Shown here in pieces: positions 8,407-18,744 of a stretch of 41,000 nucleotides of DNA (the first letter of the stretch is position 1; each line of letters starts with the position of its first letter). Made by a program: the position numbers and the translations under genes. The notes beneath the pieces are model-generated. The model ran no database searches. It saw nothing but the letters and a program-made list of their open reading frames with translations, and was not told the origin of the DNA. Source of the stretch: DAOMFM01 sp035429825 (GTDB taxonomy: Bacteria; Acidobacteriota; Blastocatellia; UBA7656; JADIYM01); assembly GCA_044224215.1 (NCBI GenBank), contig JBGAKX010000026.1, positions 1 to 41,000 on the forward strand, read 5' to 3'.

Positions 8407-9492
8407 TCAACTCCGCCAATGCAACGCCGTCGGCTCGGAGATCGGATGCTTCATCGGCTCGCCCGTCCGCCGCGACTCCAGCAGCGCCGACTTCAACGCG
8501 AAGTACCACTTCGCCGGCCGGTCCGCGTCGTCGATCAGCATCAGCGACGGACTGTTCTTCAGCCCCTCCGCCTGCTTGATCATCGTCAGCTGGTCCTGCC
8601 GCAGAAACTTCTTTGCAAACACGCGAAACACCGACAGCACGAACGGCACGCTTCGAAAGATGTTCCACGCGGCCACAAAGTCGATTCGCGAGCTCGACGC
8701 CGTGACCGGCGTGACCGTCGCCCGGCTCGTGAACCAGTAATCGCCGCAGCGGATCTGTTCCGTCCGGATGTTTGGCAATTCAAACTCGATCGTCGTTGTG
8801 ATCGGTTGGCCATACACGCCGAGCAGCTTGTATGGCGCGCTGTTCGCCGAGGGCGCGTGGGGCCGGATGCGGAATCCGCGCTCGATTGGCTCGAAGATCT
8901 TCTCTTTCGCGTGGATGCTCGTCCGGCCGCGCCACCACCACGACTGATGCACGAACGGCCCGTGAGCGGGGTCCATCAACCCGATGATTCCATGATCGAT
9001 ATTGCACGGCAGGTCCGCCCACAGGTGCGTCATGCGGTACCTGTCGCTGTGCACGGGAAGCGCCGGCGCCGGAGGCGGTGCAGCGTCTCCCGTCTTCTCG
9101 GGCACAAAGACCCAGACGTATCCGTCGCGCTCCTCGGTCAGAAAACTGCCCGCGCGGATGCGGTCGATCTTCAGCTTCTGCCCCTCCACGAGCGACGGAA
9201 TCTCGCAGCAGGCACCCGAATGAGGATCGAACTTCCAGCCGTGGTAGCAGCACTCGACGTGCGTTCCGTCGAACCGGCCGTCCGAGAGCGGGATTCCGCG
9301 GTGCGGGCAGTTGTCGCGCATCGCCCACGCGCGTCCCGCCGCGTCGCGCCCGCACACGAGCGGCATGCCAAGCAGCAATGCCCGCGCCATCCGGTTGCCG
9401 CGAATCTCGGCGCTCCGCATCGCCGGATACCAGAATCCGTCGAGGAGGATCGCGTCGGGCGTATGGCTGCCAGATGAAGTGTCGGCGGACAT
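8407..9492 (-). CDS. Rieske non-heme iron oxygenase (PAO/VanA-like)
   Basis: The 361-residue oxygenase alpha-type subunit has Rieske [2Fe-2S] ligands Cys62, His64, Cys81 and His84 (CPH and CCYH, 16 residues apart). The mononuclear iron motif DPAHGPFVH supplies Asp174, His177 and His182. The C-terminal segment WYFALKSALLES and the overall size resemble the pheophorbide a/chlorophyllide oxygenase branch and vanillate demethylase. These enzymes hydroxylate or O-demethylate hydrophobic or aromatic substrates using electrons from a separate reductase, which is not in the window. Nothing here suggests photosynthesis, so the substrate is unknown. The gene lies 33 bases after rsmI, in the same direction. 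No Shine-Dalgarno is visible; TAGAAA lies seven bases before the ATG. Confidence 0.88.
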   Translation of the reverse strand: MSADTSSGSHTPDAILLDGFWYPAMRSAEIRGNRMARALLLGMPLVCGRDAAGRAWAMRDNCPHRGIPLSDGRFDGTHVECCYHGWKFDPHSGACCEIPSLVEGQKLKIDRIRAGSFLTEERDGYVWVFVPEKTGDAAPPPAPALPVHSDRYRMTHLWADLPCNIDHGIIGLMDPAHGPFVHQSWWWRGRTSIHAKEKIFEPIERGFRIRPHAPSANSAPYKLLGVYGQPITTTIEFELPNIRTEQIRCGDYWFTSRATVTPVTASSSRIDFVAAWNIFRSVPFVLSVFRVFAKKFLRQDQLTMIKQAEGLKNSPSLMLIDDADRPAKWYFALKSALLESRRTGEPMKHPISEPTALHWRS

Positions 9493-9525
9493 TTGCGAGT
9501 TTCTACTGTCTGCGATTCGGGCGTG

Positions 9526-10365
9526 TCAATCGTTCGGCCCGGGGCCATCGGTGACGCGCGTGTAGATCTCGCGCTTCGGGATGCCGAGTTCGCGCGCCGT
9601 CTGCTTGATCGCGTCCATGCGCGCAAGGCCCTGCGCCTCGAGCTCCGCAACGCGCTCCCGAGCATCGACGACCGTCGCGCCGGACGCTGCGTCGCGCGCA
9701 CCGGAGACCAGCACCACGAACTCCCCGCGCATGCGCTCGGGCGCGAGCGACGCAAGAACCTCTGACAGCGGTCCCCGAAGGAACTCCTCGTGCAGTTTTG
9801 TGAGCTCGCGTGCGACGACCGCCTCGCGGTCGCCGTACGCCTCGAGCATCTCGGCGAGCGTGCGGCCGATGCGGTGCGGCGCTTCGTAGAACACGAGCGT
9901 TGCGCGCTCGCTGGCGAGCTCGGCGAGCCGCGCCGCGCGAGCGCCCTGTTTCGGCGGCAGAAAACCGACGAACAGAAATGAATCGGTCGCGAGCCCCGAC
10001 GCCGACAACGCCGTGACGACGGCCGACGGTCCCGGCACCGGAACGACGCGAATCCCGTGGCGCGCAGCGCCTGCGACGAGACGGTGCCCGGGATCCGAGA
10101 TTGCGGGAGTGCCCGCGTCGGACACGAGCGCGACCGATTCGCCCGCCGACAGCCGCTCGATCAGCTGCGCCGTGCGCAGCGCCTCGTTGTGTTCGTGATA
10201 GCTGACCGTCGGAGTTCCGATGGCAAAGTGCGTCAGCAGCGCGCGCGTGTGGCGCGTGTCCTCGCACGCCACGACGGCGACCTCCTTCAGGACGCGCAGC
10301 GCGCGCACCGTGATGTCCTCGAGATTGCCGATCGGCGTCGCGACGACGTAGAGCGTCCCGCTCAC
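9526..10365 (-). CDS. rsmI: 16S rRNA (cytidine(1402)-2'-O)-methyltransferase RsmI
   Basis: It methylates the ribose of C1402 in the 16S rRNA decoding centre using S-adenosylmethionine. The 279-residue protein has the family patterns TLYVVATPIGNLEDIT at the N-terminus, CEDTRHT, and SDAGTPAISDPG in the SAM-binding tetrapyrrole-methylase-type domain; E. coli RsmI is of similar length. I use the GTG at 10365 because the conserved protein begins there and because GTG overlaps the TGA of the upstream PH-like gene as GTGA, a translational-coupling arrangement. The reading frame stays open upstream but that part is not conserved-looking and overlaps the other gene. Confidence 0.95.
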   Translation of the reverse strand: MSGTLYVVATPIGNLEDITVRALRVLKEVAVVACEDTRHTRALLTHFAIGTPTVSYHEHNEALRTAQLIERLSAGESVALVSDAGTPAISDPGHRLVAGAARHGIRVVPVPGPSAVVTALSASGLATDSFLFVGFLPPKQGARAARLAELASERATLVFYEAPHRIGRTLAEMLEAYGDREAVVARELTKLHEEFLRGPLSEVLASLAPERMRGEFVVLVSGARDAASGATVVDARERVAELEAQGLARMDAIKQTARELGIPKREIYTRVTDGPGPND

Positions 10366-10742
10366 GTTTCGCTTCCAAAGAGCGACCCGGGACGGTACCG
10401 CTCGCGCTTTCGGTAGTCTTCGACGACGTGCTGAACCCGGTTGATGTTCTCTTTCGGGTTGTGGATGTCGTAACGGGCGCCGTCGCGCAGCGTGATCCTG
10501 AGCGACGGCATCATGAAGAGGTAGTAGATCGAGCGAAACTGGCGGACTGTCGCGATCTGTTCGAGATCGATCGAGAACGCCGAAGACTTTGAAAAGCGAG
10601 ACGGAGTCCACGTCAGCCGGTAGTTGGTGAGCACGAGCGTGCCCGAGTCCCACGCGCCGCATTCGGCCTTTGTTCGCAGCACTTCGAACTCGCCCGGATA
10701 GTCGAGAGACTGCTCGGTCATTGTGACGATGCTCCGTGCCAT
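10362..10742 (-). CDS. PH/GRAM-like domain protein of unknown role
   Basis: The 126-residue protein has a beta-rich layout typical of PH/GRAM-like domains: GTLVLTNYRLTW, then FSIDLEQIATVRQF, then SLRITLRDGARYDIHNP. It ends with a helix (INRVQHVVEDYRKRE). That order, in which a 'turns on a tyrosine strand' element is followed by a regulatory-looking charged helix, is seen in bacterial PH-like proteins, but no ligand can be named. The ATG at 10742 has GGGAG six bases before it; the internal ATG at 10721 also has a usable GGAG. The gene overlaps rsmI by four bases, so both are probably made together. Confidence 0.65.
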   Translation of the reverse strand: MARSIVTMTEQSLDYPGEFEVLRTKAECGAWDSGTLVLTNYRLTWTPSRFSKSSAFSIDLEQIATVRQFRSIYYLFMMPSLRITLRDGARYDIHNPKENINRVQHVVEDYRKRERYRPGSLFGSET

Positions 10743-10829
10743 CCGGCGCTCCCGGCGCCCGTTCGAGCTGCCAGCATAACGGCGGATGTTACCACATGGA
10801 CGGCCGCCCGCCGGTCGCGAGCCGCGTGC

Positions 10830-10835
10830 TATAGT
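10830..10835 (+). promoter_or_regulatory. Predicted -10 box, leaderless DNA polymerase gene
   Basis: TATAGT (five of six to TATAAT) lies ten bases before the ATG at 10846. No Shine-Dalgarno is present between them. This spacing implies transcription beginning at or within a few bases of the start codon. I see no convincing -35. Confidence 0.35.
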
Positions 10836-10845
10836 CCCAGGGCGC

Positions 10846-12597
10846 ATGAGCGGGCGACCGTACATACTGGTGAAGGACGAAAGGGCGCTCGCGTTATGCC
10901 TCGACGAGCTCGCAGGCGAGCACGCAATCGGGGTCGACACCGAGACGACCGGGCTCGATCCGTTCACGAGCCGCATCCGGCTTCTGCAGCTCGCGTCGGC
11001 CGACAGGGCGTACATCGTCGACTGTTTTGCGTTCGACGCGCTGTCCAACGCGCGCCTCGTGGCGCTGCTCGAGGCGGACCGTCCCGTCAAGGTGCTGCAC
11101 AACGCAAAGTTCGACGCGCGCATGCTTGCGCACCACGCGGGAATCCGGCCGCGCGGGCTGTTCGATACATATCTCGCCAGCAAGCTGCTGACGGCGGGAC
11201 AGTTCAATCTGTCGCATTCGCTGAAGGGCGCGGCCGAGCGATATCTCGACCGCGTGGTGGACAAGACCGAACAGAGGAGCGACTGGTCCGGCGAGCTCTC
11301 GAACTCGCAGCTCGAGTACGCCGCGGAGGACGCGAGCATTCTCGTGCCGCTGCGAGCAGCGATGGTCGAGCAGATCAAGACGGCAGGTCTTGTCGAGGTC
11401 GCAAAGATCGAGTTCGATTGCGCGCCGGCGGTCGCGCGAATGGAGAACGCGGGGATCTACATCGACCGCGAACGATGGCTGGCGCTGTGCGAGACCAACG
11501 ACCGGGCGCACACGGTGATTCGCAACCACCTGATGGAGGACTTTGCGACGGCCATGCCCCAGATGACGCTGTTCGGGGAAGCCGAGATCAATCTCGACTC
11601 GCCGTCGCAGGTCCAGGCAGCGCTCCACAACCTCGGCATTCCCGTCGAGGGTACGCGCGCATTCGAACTTCAGCATTTTGCGCGCGACCACGCGGTCGTC
11701 GCGCGACTGCTTGAGTACCGCGGCGTGACGAAGCAGATGACTGCGTACGGACGAACGATGCTGGATCACATCCATCCGGTCACTGGACGGGTTCACCCGA
11801 GCTTTGTGCAGATTGGCGCGCCGTCGGGCCGCTTCGCATGCATGGACCCGAGCGTTCAGCAGATACCGAACGCTCCCGAGTATAGGGACTGCATACGCGC
11901 ACCCGAGGGGCGCAAGCTGGTCGTTGCCGACTATTCCCAGATCGAACTGAGGATACTCGCCGACTGGTCTCAGGACGCCGCGCTGCTGAAGGCGTTCCAG
12001 TCGGGCGAGGATCTGCACAAGGTCACGGCGAGTCAGATGTTCAACGTGCCGCTCGACGAGGTGTCCAAGCAGCAGCGGTCGGCGGCAAAGGCGCTTAATT
12101 ACGGATTGTTGTACGGAATGGGCGCGCAGGGTCTTGCCGGACGGGTCGAGTCGAGCGTGGCCGAGGCCGAGCAGTTGATCCGGAAGTACTTCCACGCGTA
12201 CCAGGGAGTGGAGCGCTGGCTGCGAGAGGCCGGTGAGCGCGCGGTCCGCGACCGGCAGACGCGGACGCGTGCGGGACGGCTGGTGCGGTTCGAGTTCGAC
12301 GAATCGGATCGATCGCAGGCGGGCGGCATCGGGCGACTGGGCAAGAACGTTCCGATCCAGGGCACGAGCGCGGACATCACCAAGCGGGCGATGGCACAAC
12401 TCGACGCGTCGCTTGCGGATATTGATGCCGTGATGGTGAACACGATCCACGACGAGCTGGTGGTCGAGTGCGGCGCGGATGTCGCCGACGAGGCGCGCGA
12501 CCGTGTCGAGCGGGCGATGACGCAGGCGGGTCGCGAGTACATCAAGAGCATCCCGGTGGTCGTGGATACGACCGTCGCGGATTCGTGGGTGAAGTAG
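10846..12597 (+). CDS. Family-A DNA polymerase with 3'-5' exonuclease, no 5' nuclease domain
   Basis: The 583-residue protein has a DnaQ-like 3'-5' exonuclease domain (residues 1 to about 190; VDTETTG with Asp31 and Glu33, and YAAED as motif III). A polymerase domain follows: motif A DYSQIELRILA with Asp362; motif B RSAAKALNYG with Arg411, Lys415 and Tyr419; motif C HDELVVE with Asp536. E. coli Pol I (928 residues) has an N-terminal 5' nuclease domain that is absent here, and Phe762 where this enzyme has Tyr419. It probably serves in repair or gap filling, with flap removal supplied by another protein. The ATG at 10846 is preferred because the exonuclease fold begins there; an in-frame ATG at 10786 would precede the predicted -10 box. 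Confidence 0.92.
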   Translation: MSGRPYILVKDERALALCLDELAGEHAIGVDTETTGLDPFTSRIRLLQLASADRAYIVDCFAFDALSNARLVALLEADRPVKVLHNAKFDARMLAHHAGIRPRGLFDTYLASKLLTAGQFNLSHSLKGAAERYLDRVVDKTEQRSDWSGELSNSQLEYAAEDASILVPLRAAMVEQIKTAGLVEVAKIEFDCAPAVARMENAGIYIDRERWLALCETNDRAHTVIRNHLMEDFATAMPQMTLFGEAEINLDSPSQVQAALHNLGIPVEGTRAFELQHFARDHAVVARLLEYRGVTKQMTAYGRTMLDHIHPVTGRVHPSFVQIGAPSGRFACMDPSVQQIPNAPEYRDCIRAPEGRKLVVADYSQIELRILADWSQDAALLKAFQSGEDLHKVTASQMFNVPLDEVSKQQRSAAKALNYGLLYGMGAQGLAGRVESSVAEAEQLIRKYFHAYQGVERWLREAGERAVRDRQTRTRAGRLVRFEFDESDRSQAGGIGRLGKNVPIQGTSADITKRAMAQLDASLADIDAVMVNTIHDELVVECGADVADEARDRVERAMTQAGREYIKSIPVVVDTTVADSWVK

Positions 12598-12604
12598 TCG
12601 CGAG

Positions 12605-12850
12605 GCAGAGCCGGTCCCGTCAGGGATCGGGGTAACCGGGCGGCGTGCACGCCGTGAAGCTCGCCCGATCGGTCACAGTGCAACGCAGAGCCGATCGCGT
12701 CAGGGATCGGGGTAACCGGGCGGCGTGCACACCGTGAAGCTCGCCCGATCGGTCACAGTGCAACGCAGAGCCGATCCCGTCAGGGATCGGGGGAACCGGG
12801 CGGCGTGCACGCCGTGAAGTTTCCCCGATCGCTTACGCGATCGGCTCTGC
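12605..12850. repeat. Three tandem 80-bp palindromic repeats
   Basis: Units begin at 12605, 12685 and 12765, exactly 80 bases apart and nearly identical. Each contains the perfect or near-perfect palindrome CGGCGTGCACGCCG (12801-12814 in unit 3) flanked by complementary arms. Unit 3 diverges at its right end so that 12839-12850 is the exact reverse complement of its own left edge 12765-12776. This makes an 86-base cloverleaf-like structure with side hairpins at 12773-12788 and 12826-12843. It fills the 295 bases between the polymerase stop and the next gene. No open reading frame in it is convincing, since the 80-base unit changes frame. Confidence 0.9.
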
Positions 12851-12892
12851 GTCCGAACGAAACCTTGCGATGACGCCACTCGACAATAGCGC

Positions 12893-13291
12893 GTGAAGCT
12901 ACGCGCCCTCATCGACCGCATCCGACTTCCCGCGACCCGGTTCTGCTGTGACTGCGGCGAACCGATCCGTCACGACACCCTATCCCGGTGGGGCGGACCG
13001 CGATGCCTCGGATGCCGCGCGATCGCCGGCGCGCGCCCGCGCCTGATCGCGACACTCCTCGTAACCGCCTGTTTCGGGTTGGGTTACCGTTTCGGCGGCA
13101 CCCGCTCGCCCGCCCCACCGTCGCCGGTCGTGGTTGCGTCCAATCGCGCACCGTCGACATCCAAGCCCGCGCCCACTCCTTCACCGGCACCCCAACTCCA
13201 CCCATGCGGCGCCCGCACAAAGCGCGGCACCAAGTGCAAACGGCTCGTCAGCGGCGACGGCTACTGCTGGCAGCACGCGACTCGAAAATGA
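12893..13291 (+). CDS. Small membrane protein with zinc-ribbon and C-terminal DUF5763-like motif
   Basis: The 132-residue hypothetical protein has a cysteine cluster at residues 18-21 and 38-41 (CCDCGE and CLGC) that could form a zinc ribbon, and a single hydrophobic segment at about 50-66. A proline/serine-rich linker (about 72-102) follows. The C-terminal Cys105, Cys115, Cys125 and His128 are arranged as CGARTKRGTKCKR...GYCWQH, the pattern I associate with DUF5763. The start is a GTG at 12893 with no clear Shine-Dalgarno. I infer a membrane-anchored zinc-binding protein and cannot name a function. It lies alone between the palindromic array and a convergent acyltransferase gene. Confidence 0.6.
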   Translation: MKLRALIDRIRLPATRFCCDCGEPIRHDTLSRWGGPRCLGCRAIAGARPRLIATLLVTACFGLGYRFGGTRSPAPPSPVVVASNRAPSTSKPAPTPSPAPQLHPCGARTKRGTKCKRLVSGDGYCWQHATRK

Positions 13292-13294
13292 CGC

Positions 13295-13975
13295 TCACGG
13301 AACCGCGAGCGGCTTCTGCGGGGGCGGCGTGCGGCCGCCAACCCGCGACGGGTCAAGCGCCGACGCAACCACATCCCTTGCAGAATCAGCGAGTTCGCGA
13401 GCCAGGTGCCGGATTTCCGTCGCGTCGGTCTCGGCGCCGCGCGCCACGACAGGGATCGGCGGATGGTAGATGATCCGGATTCGCCCGAACGGCCGCGGAA
13501 TGATCTTGCCGGCAGGCCAGATGTCGTGCGCATCGGCGATCGTAACAGGCACGACCGAGGCGCCGGAAAACAGCGCCAGACGGAACGCGCCTGCCTTGAA
13601 CGGCATCAGCTTGCCCGTCGTCGTTCGACCGCCCTCGGGAAAGATCATCAGCGCGCGCCCCGACGCGAGGTGGCAGCGGGCTTCGCGCATCGCGCCCTTG
13701 TCGTGCCCCTCGAGACGCACCGGAAACGCCCCGAACGCCCTCAGCAGATTGCTGATCGGCCCGAACCTGAACAGGGCGTCCCACGCCATGTAGTAGATCC
13801 GGCGCTCGATCGGCAGCGAGATCCACATCGGGTCGAGGTAGGTGACGTGGTTTGGCGTGAAAATGACCGGCCCGTCCACGGGCACGTTCTCGACGCCGAC
13901 GAACTCAAGCCGGTAGCAGAAGTTGCTCCACGCGGCGCACAGCGGGCGCATGGTTCGTATCAGCGCGTCGGACAT
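13295..13975 (-). CDS. plsC: 1-acyl-sn-glycerol-3-phosphate acyltransferase (PlsC family)
   Basis: The protein (226 residues from the ATG at 13975) has the acyltransferase block I NHVTYLD with His43 and Asp48, and block III FPEGGRT at about 112-118, followed by the block IV-like VVPVTI. These motifs define glycerolipid acyltransferases that make phosphatidic acid on the inner membrane. The C-terminal 25 residues are Pro/Arg-rich and not conserved-looking. A TTG at 14023 would add 16 residues but lacks a ribosome-binding site. The stop lies three bases from that of the convergent zinc-motif gene. Family membership is sure; the exact acceptor (lysophosphatidate or another lipid) is inferred. 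Confidence 0.88.
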   Translation of the reverse strand: MSDALIRTMRPLCAAWSNFCYRLEFVGVENVPVDGPVIFTPNHVTYLDPMWISLPIERRIYYMAWDALFRFGPISNLLRAFGAFPVRLEGHDKGAMREARCHLASGRALMIFPEGGRTTTGKLMPFKAGAFRLALFSGASVVPVTIADAHDIWPAGKIIPRPFGRIRIIYHPPIPVVARGAETDATEIRHLARELADSARDVVASALDPSRVGGRTPPPQKPLAVP

Positions 13976-14039
13976 CGGCGCCGGTATTGTCCTTGCCTGT
14001 CCGCCCGAGCGCAAGGTGATCAAGAATGTCGCCGATCAA

Positions 14040-14069
14040 TGGAGAAACCGCCCCCGCATCCTGTAGAAT
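14040..14069 (+). promoter_or_regulatory. Possible gyrA promoter
   Basis: TGGAGA (14040-14045), an 18-base spacer and TAGAAT (14064-14069, five of six to TATAAT) lie upstream of gyrA. The leader would be about 45-50 bases and ends with GAGAGG before the ATG at 14123. Confidence 0.3.
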
Positions 14070-14122
14070 CCACCCTTTCGGGCGCCCGTCGCCCTCACTA
14101 CATGGAGTGAACTGAGAGGCCA

Positions 14123-16573
<2,451 letters not shown>

Positions 16574-16618
16574 CACCAAGCGGGGGAGGACAACAGACGT
16601 GGAGGGGGACGGAGACGA

Positions 16619-17491
16619 GTGAGACTGTGTGACGGCGACCTTGCGTCCGTACAAAGTCCCCTTGTCCCGCTTCTTACCTTGTTGTGTGCGCTCCTGGCGG
16701 CGTCGTTCGCCGGGTGTGCCGCGCGTGGCCTACCACCGGCCGAGCGCGCGCGCTTGGCGTGGGACGAACAGAACTACCCGGTGGCGGCCGAGGCGTACGA
16801 GGAGTTCCTTGCGTCGGCTCCGCAGGGCCACGACGCCGAGGAAGCCGAGTTCCTGCTCGCGGACATCTACAACCACAACCTGAAGCAGTTCGACCGCGCG
16901 CGCGATCATTACACGGCGTTTCTCGAGCGCTATCCGTCCTCACCGCACGCGTACGAGGCGCGCGAGCGGCTTGCCGAGGTCTATGTCGAGCTGAAGAACC
17001 TGCCCGAAGCTGTCGCACAGTACGAGTTGCTCTCGCAGGAGTTCCCGGACTCGCCCGACCATCGAAAAACGCGCGCCACGATTGCCGATCTCTACTTTGA
17101 CCGGAACGAATTCGACCAGGCCGAGATCGAGTACGGCCGCGTGCTCGAGAACGCGCCCTACGACCCGCTCACCGAGCACGCCCTGCTGAGGCTCGCGTCC
17201 ATCTACCACCTGGTGCGCAACCAGGACGAGAAGTCGCTGGCGGTCTACGATCGGGTTGCCGATTCGACGAACGACGCGGCGGTGCGCCGCAGCGCGCTGT
17301 ACAGCCTGAGCGAGGCATACGCGCGGCTGTTCCGGTTTGACGAGGCGATCGCGACGCTGAAGCGGATCACCGAGCCTGACGAGGCCGGCTATGTCGCGAC
17401 GCGAATCGACGAGCTCGAGCGCCAGAAGAAGGAGCACGCCGCGGCGCCTCCCGAGATCGACTGGTCAAAGGGCAAGGGCGAGGGACGGTAG
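16619..17491 (+). CDS. TPR-repeat outer-membrane-type lipoprotein (BamD/YfiO-like)
   Basis: The 290-residue protein has a hydrophobic leader ending in FAGC, with Cys33 as the likely lipidated residue. Tetratricopeptide-like helical pairs run from about residue 45 to 270, for example YPVAAEAYEEFLASAP, FDRARDHYTAFLERYP and LPEAVAQYELLSQEFP. A charged C-terminal tail follows. Size, lipid anchor and repeat type resemble BamD or other TPR lipoproteins that scaffold envelope complexes, but I see no signature that fixes BamD. The GTG start has GGAGA upstream. It lies 45 bases after gyrA and 60 bases before the DUF1800 gene, so it may be read with either. Confidence 0.75.
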   Translation: MRLCDGDLASVQSPLVPLLTLLCALLAASFAGCAARGLPPAERARLAWDEQNYPVAAEAYEEFLASAPQGHDAEEAEFLLADIYNHNLKQFDRARDHYTAFLERYPSSPHAYEARERLAEVYVELKNLPEAVAQYELLSQEFPDSPDHRKTRATIADLYFDRNEFDQAEIEYGRVLENAPYDPLTEHALLRLASIYHLVRNQDEKSLAVYDRVADSTNDAAVRRSALYSLSEAYARLFRFDEAIATLKRITEPDEAGYVATRIDELERQKKEHAAAPPEIDWSKGKGEGR

Positions 17492-17551
17492 CACCGTCCA
17501 GACTTTTTCGCCGAACGCCGCGTCTGAACCCCAGATTCTGGAGGTTCGACG

Positions 17552-18727
17552 ATGGGCAGTCACGATGTCGGTCACCTGCTGAGACGCACGGGCTTTGGAC
17601 CGTCGCCGCACGAGTTCGAGGCCTTTGCATCGCTCGGTTTCGAGCGCGCGGTGGACCGGCTCGTCGACGGGCTATCACAGCCGCCGGCGCCCGACCCGGC
17701 CGGGTTCAATCCGTACCTGCCTGGAGCGATCACGTCGGGTTGGATGGAGCGCATGCGATCGTCCGAAACACCGCTCGCCGAGAAGCTTGCGCTGTTCTGG
17801 CACGGCCACTTTGCAACGTCGTTGCGCAAGGTCGATGATCCCCGACTCATGTGGCGCCAGGTGGCCACGTTCCGGACACTCGGTGGCGGAAGGTTCTCGG
17901 CGCTCGTCGGCGCGGTCAGTCGCGACCCGGCGATGATTCGATGGCTCGACGGAAACTCGAATCGCAAGGGCGCGCCGAACGAAAACTTTGCGCGCGAGTT
18001 GATGGAGTTGTTCACGATCGGTCGCGGGAACTACTCGGAGCGGGACGTTCGCGAAGCGGCGCGGGCATTCACCGGATGGGGCGCCGAGACGACGGGATTC
18101 GTGCTGCGCTCCGAGTACCACGATACGGGACCGAAGACCGTCCTCGGCGAATCCGGCAACTTTGACGGCGACGACGTCGTGCGGATCATCACGGGCCGCC
18201 CCGAGTGCGCGCGATTCATATCGGCAAAGCTGATCGCGTGGTTCTCGCACCCGGATCCGTCGGATTCAGAGATTGCCGCCGCCGCGAGCGTGTTTGCGCG
18301 TTCGGGGGGAAAGATCGCAGACGTCGTGCGCCACATCCTGCTCGCGCCTGCGTTCCGATCCGCGGCGTCCTACAGATCGCTGGTCAAGAGCCCCGTCGAG
18401 TACGTTGTGGGAGCGATCAAGGTCGCGGGGCTCGCGTCGGTGCCGGCGTGGACCGTCGAGATGCCCGGAAAGATGGGTCAGACGTTGTTTGCGCCGCCGA
18501 CGGTCAAGGGATGGGACGGGGGCAGGGCGTGGCTCGCGGCCGGCGCCATGCTCGAGCGGTTCCGATTTGCGGCGCGGATTGCGCCGGATGCACGCGACGC
18601 CGGCGGGACGATTGCGCTCGGATTCGATGGCGTCGTCCCTCCCGGCGTCGCGGCCGTCATCGATCGCGTGACGGGCGCGGACCGCGTCGCGCTCGCATTG
18701 TCGTCGCCCGAGTTTCAGTTGAACTGA
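17552..18727 (+). CDS. DUF1800 family protein (first pair)
   Basis: The 391-residue protein has the family landmarks HLLRRTGFGP near the start, KLALFWHGHFATS, NENFARELMELFTIG, TGWG and GQTLFAPPTVKGWDGG. DUF1800 proteins are widespread but biochemically uncharacterised; they are usually encoded directly upstream of a DUF1501 gene, as here (17 bases apart). No signal peptide is evident, unlike its partner. A strong Shine-Dalgarno GGAGG sits eight bases before the ATG. Compared with the second DUF1800 protein in this window it lacks a C-terminal beta domain, so it is about 170 residues shorter. I cannot name an activity. Confidence 0.88.
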   Translation: MGSHDVGHLLRRTGFGPSPHEFEAFASLGFERAVDRLVDGLSQPPAPDPAGFNPYLPGAITSGWMERMRSSETPLAEKLALFWHGHFATSLRKVDDPRLMWRQVATFRTLGGGRFSALVGAVSRDPAMIRWLDGNSNRKGAPNENFARELMELFTIGRGNYSERDVREAARAFTGWGAETTGFVLRSEYHDTGPKTVLGESGNFDGDDVVRIITGRPECARFISAKLIAWFSHPDPSDSEIAAAASVFARSGGKIADVVRHILLAPAFRSAASYRSLVKSPVEYVVGAIKVAGLASVPAWTVEMPGKMGQTLFAPPTVKGWDGGRAWLAAGAMLERFRFAARIAPDARDAGGTIALGFDGVVPPGVAAVIDRVTGADRVALALSSPEFQLN

Positions 18728-18744
18728 TTGAACGAGATCCAGCC

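Noticed and set aside
8407..9492. Reading the Rieske gene as evidence of photosynthesis
   Set aside because: The similarity is to a broad branch with many substrates, and no photosynthetic or pigment genes are in the window.
12605..12850. Reading the repeats as a CRISPR array
   Set aside because: The repeats are directly tandem with no spacers, 80 bases long and palindromic, and there are no cas genes.
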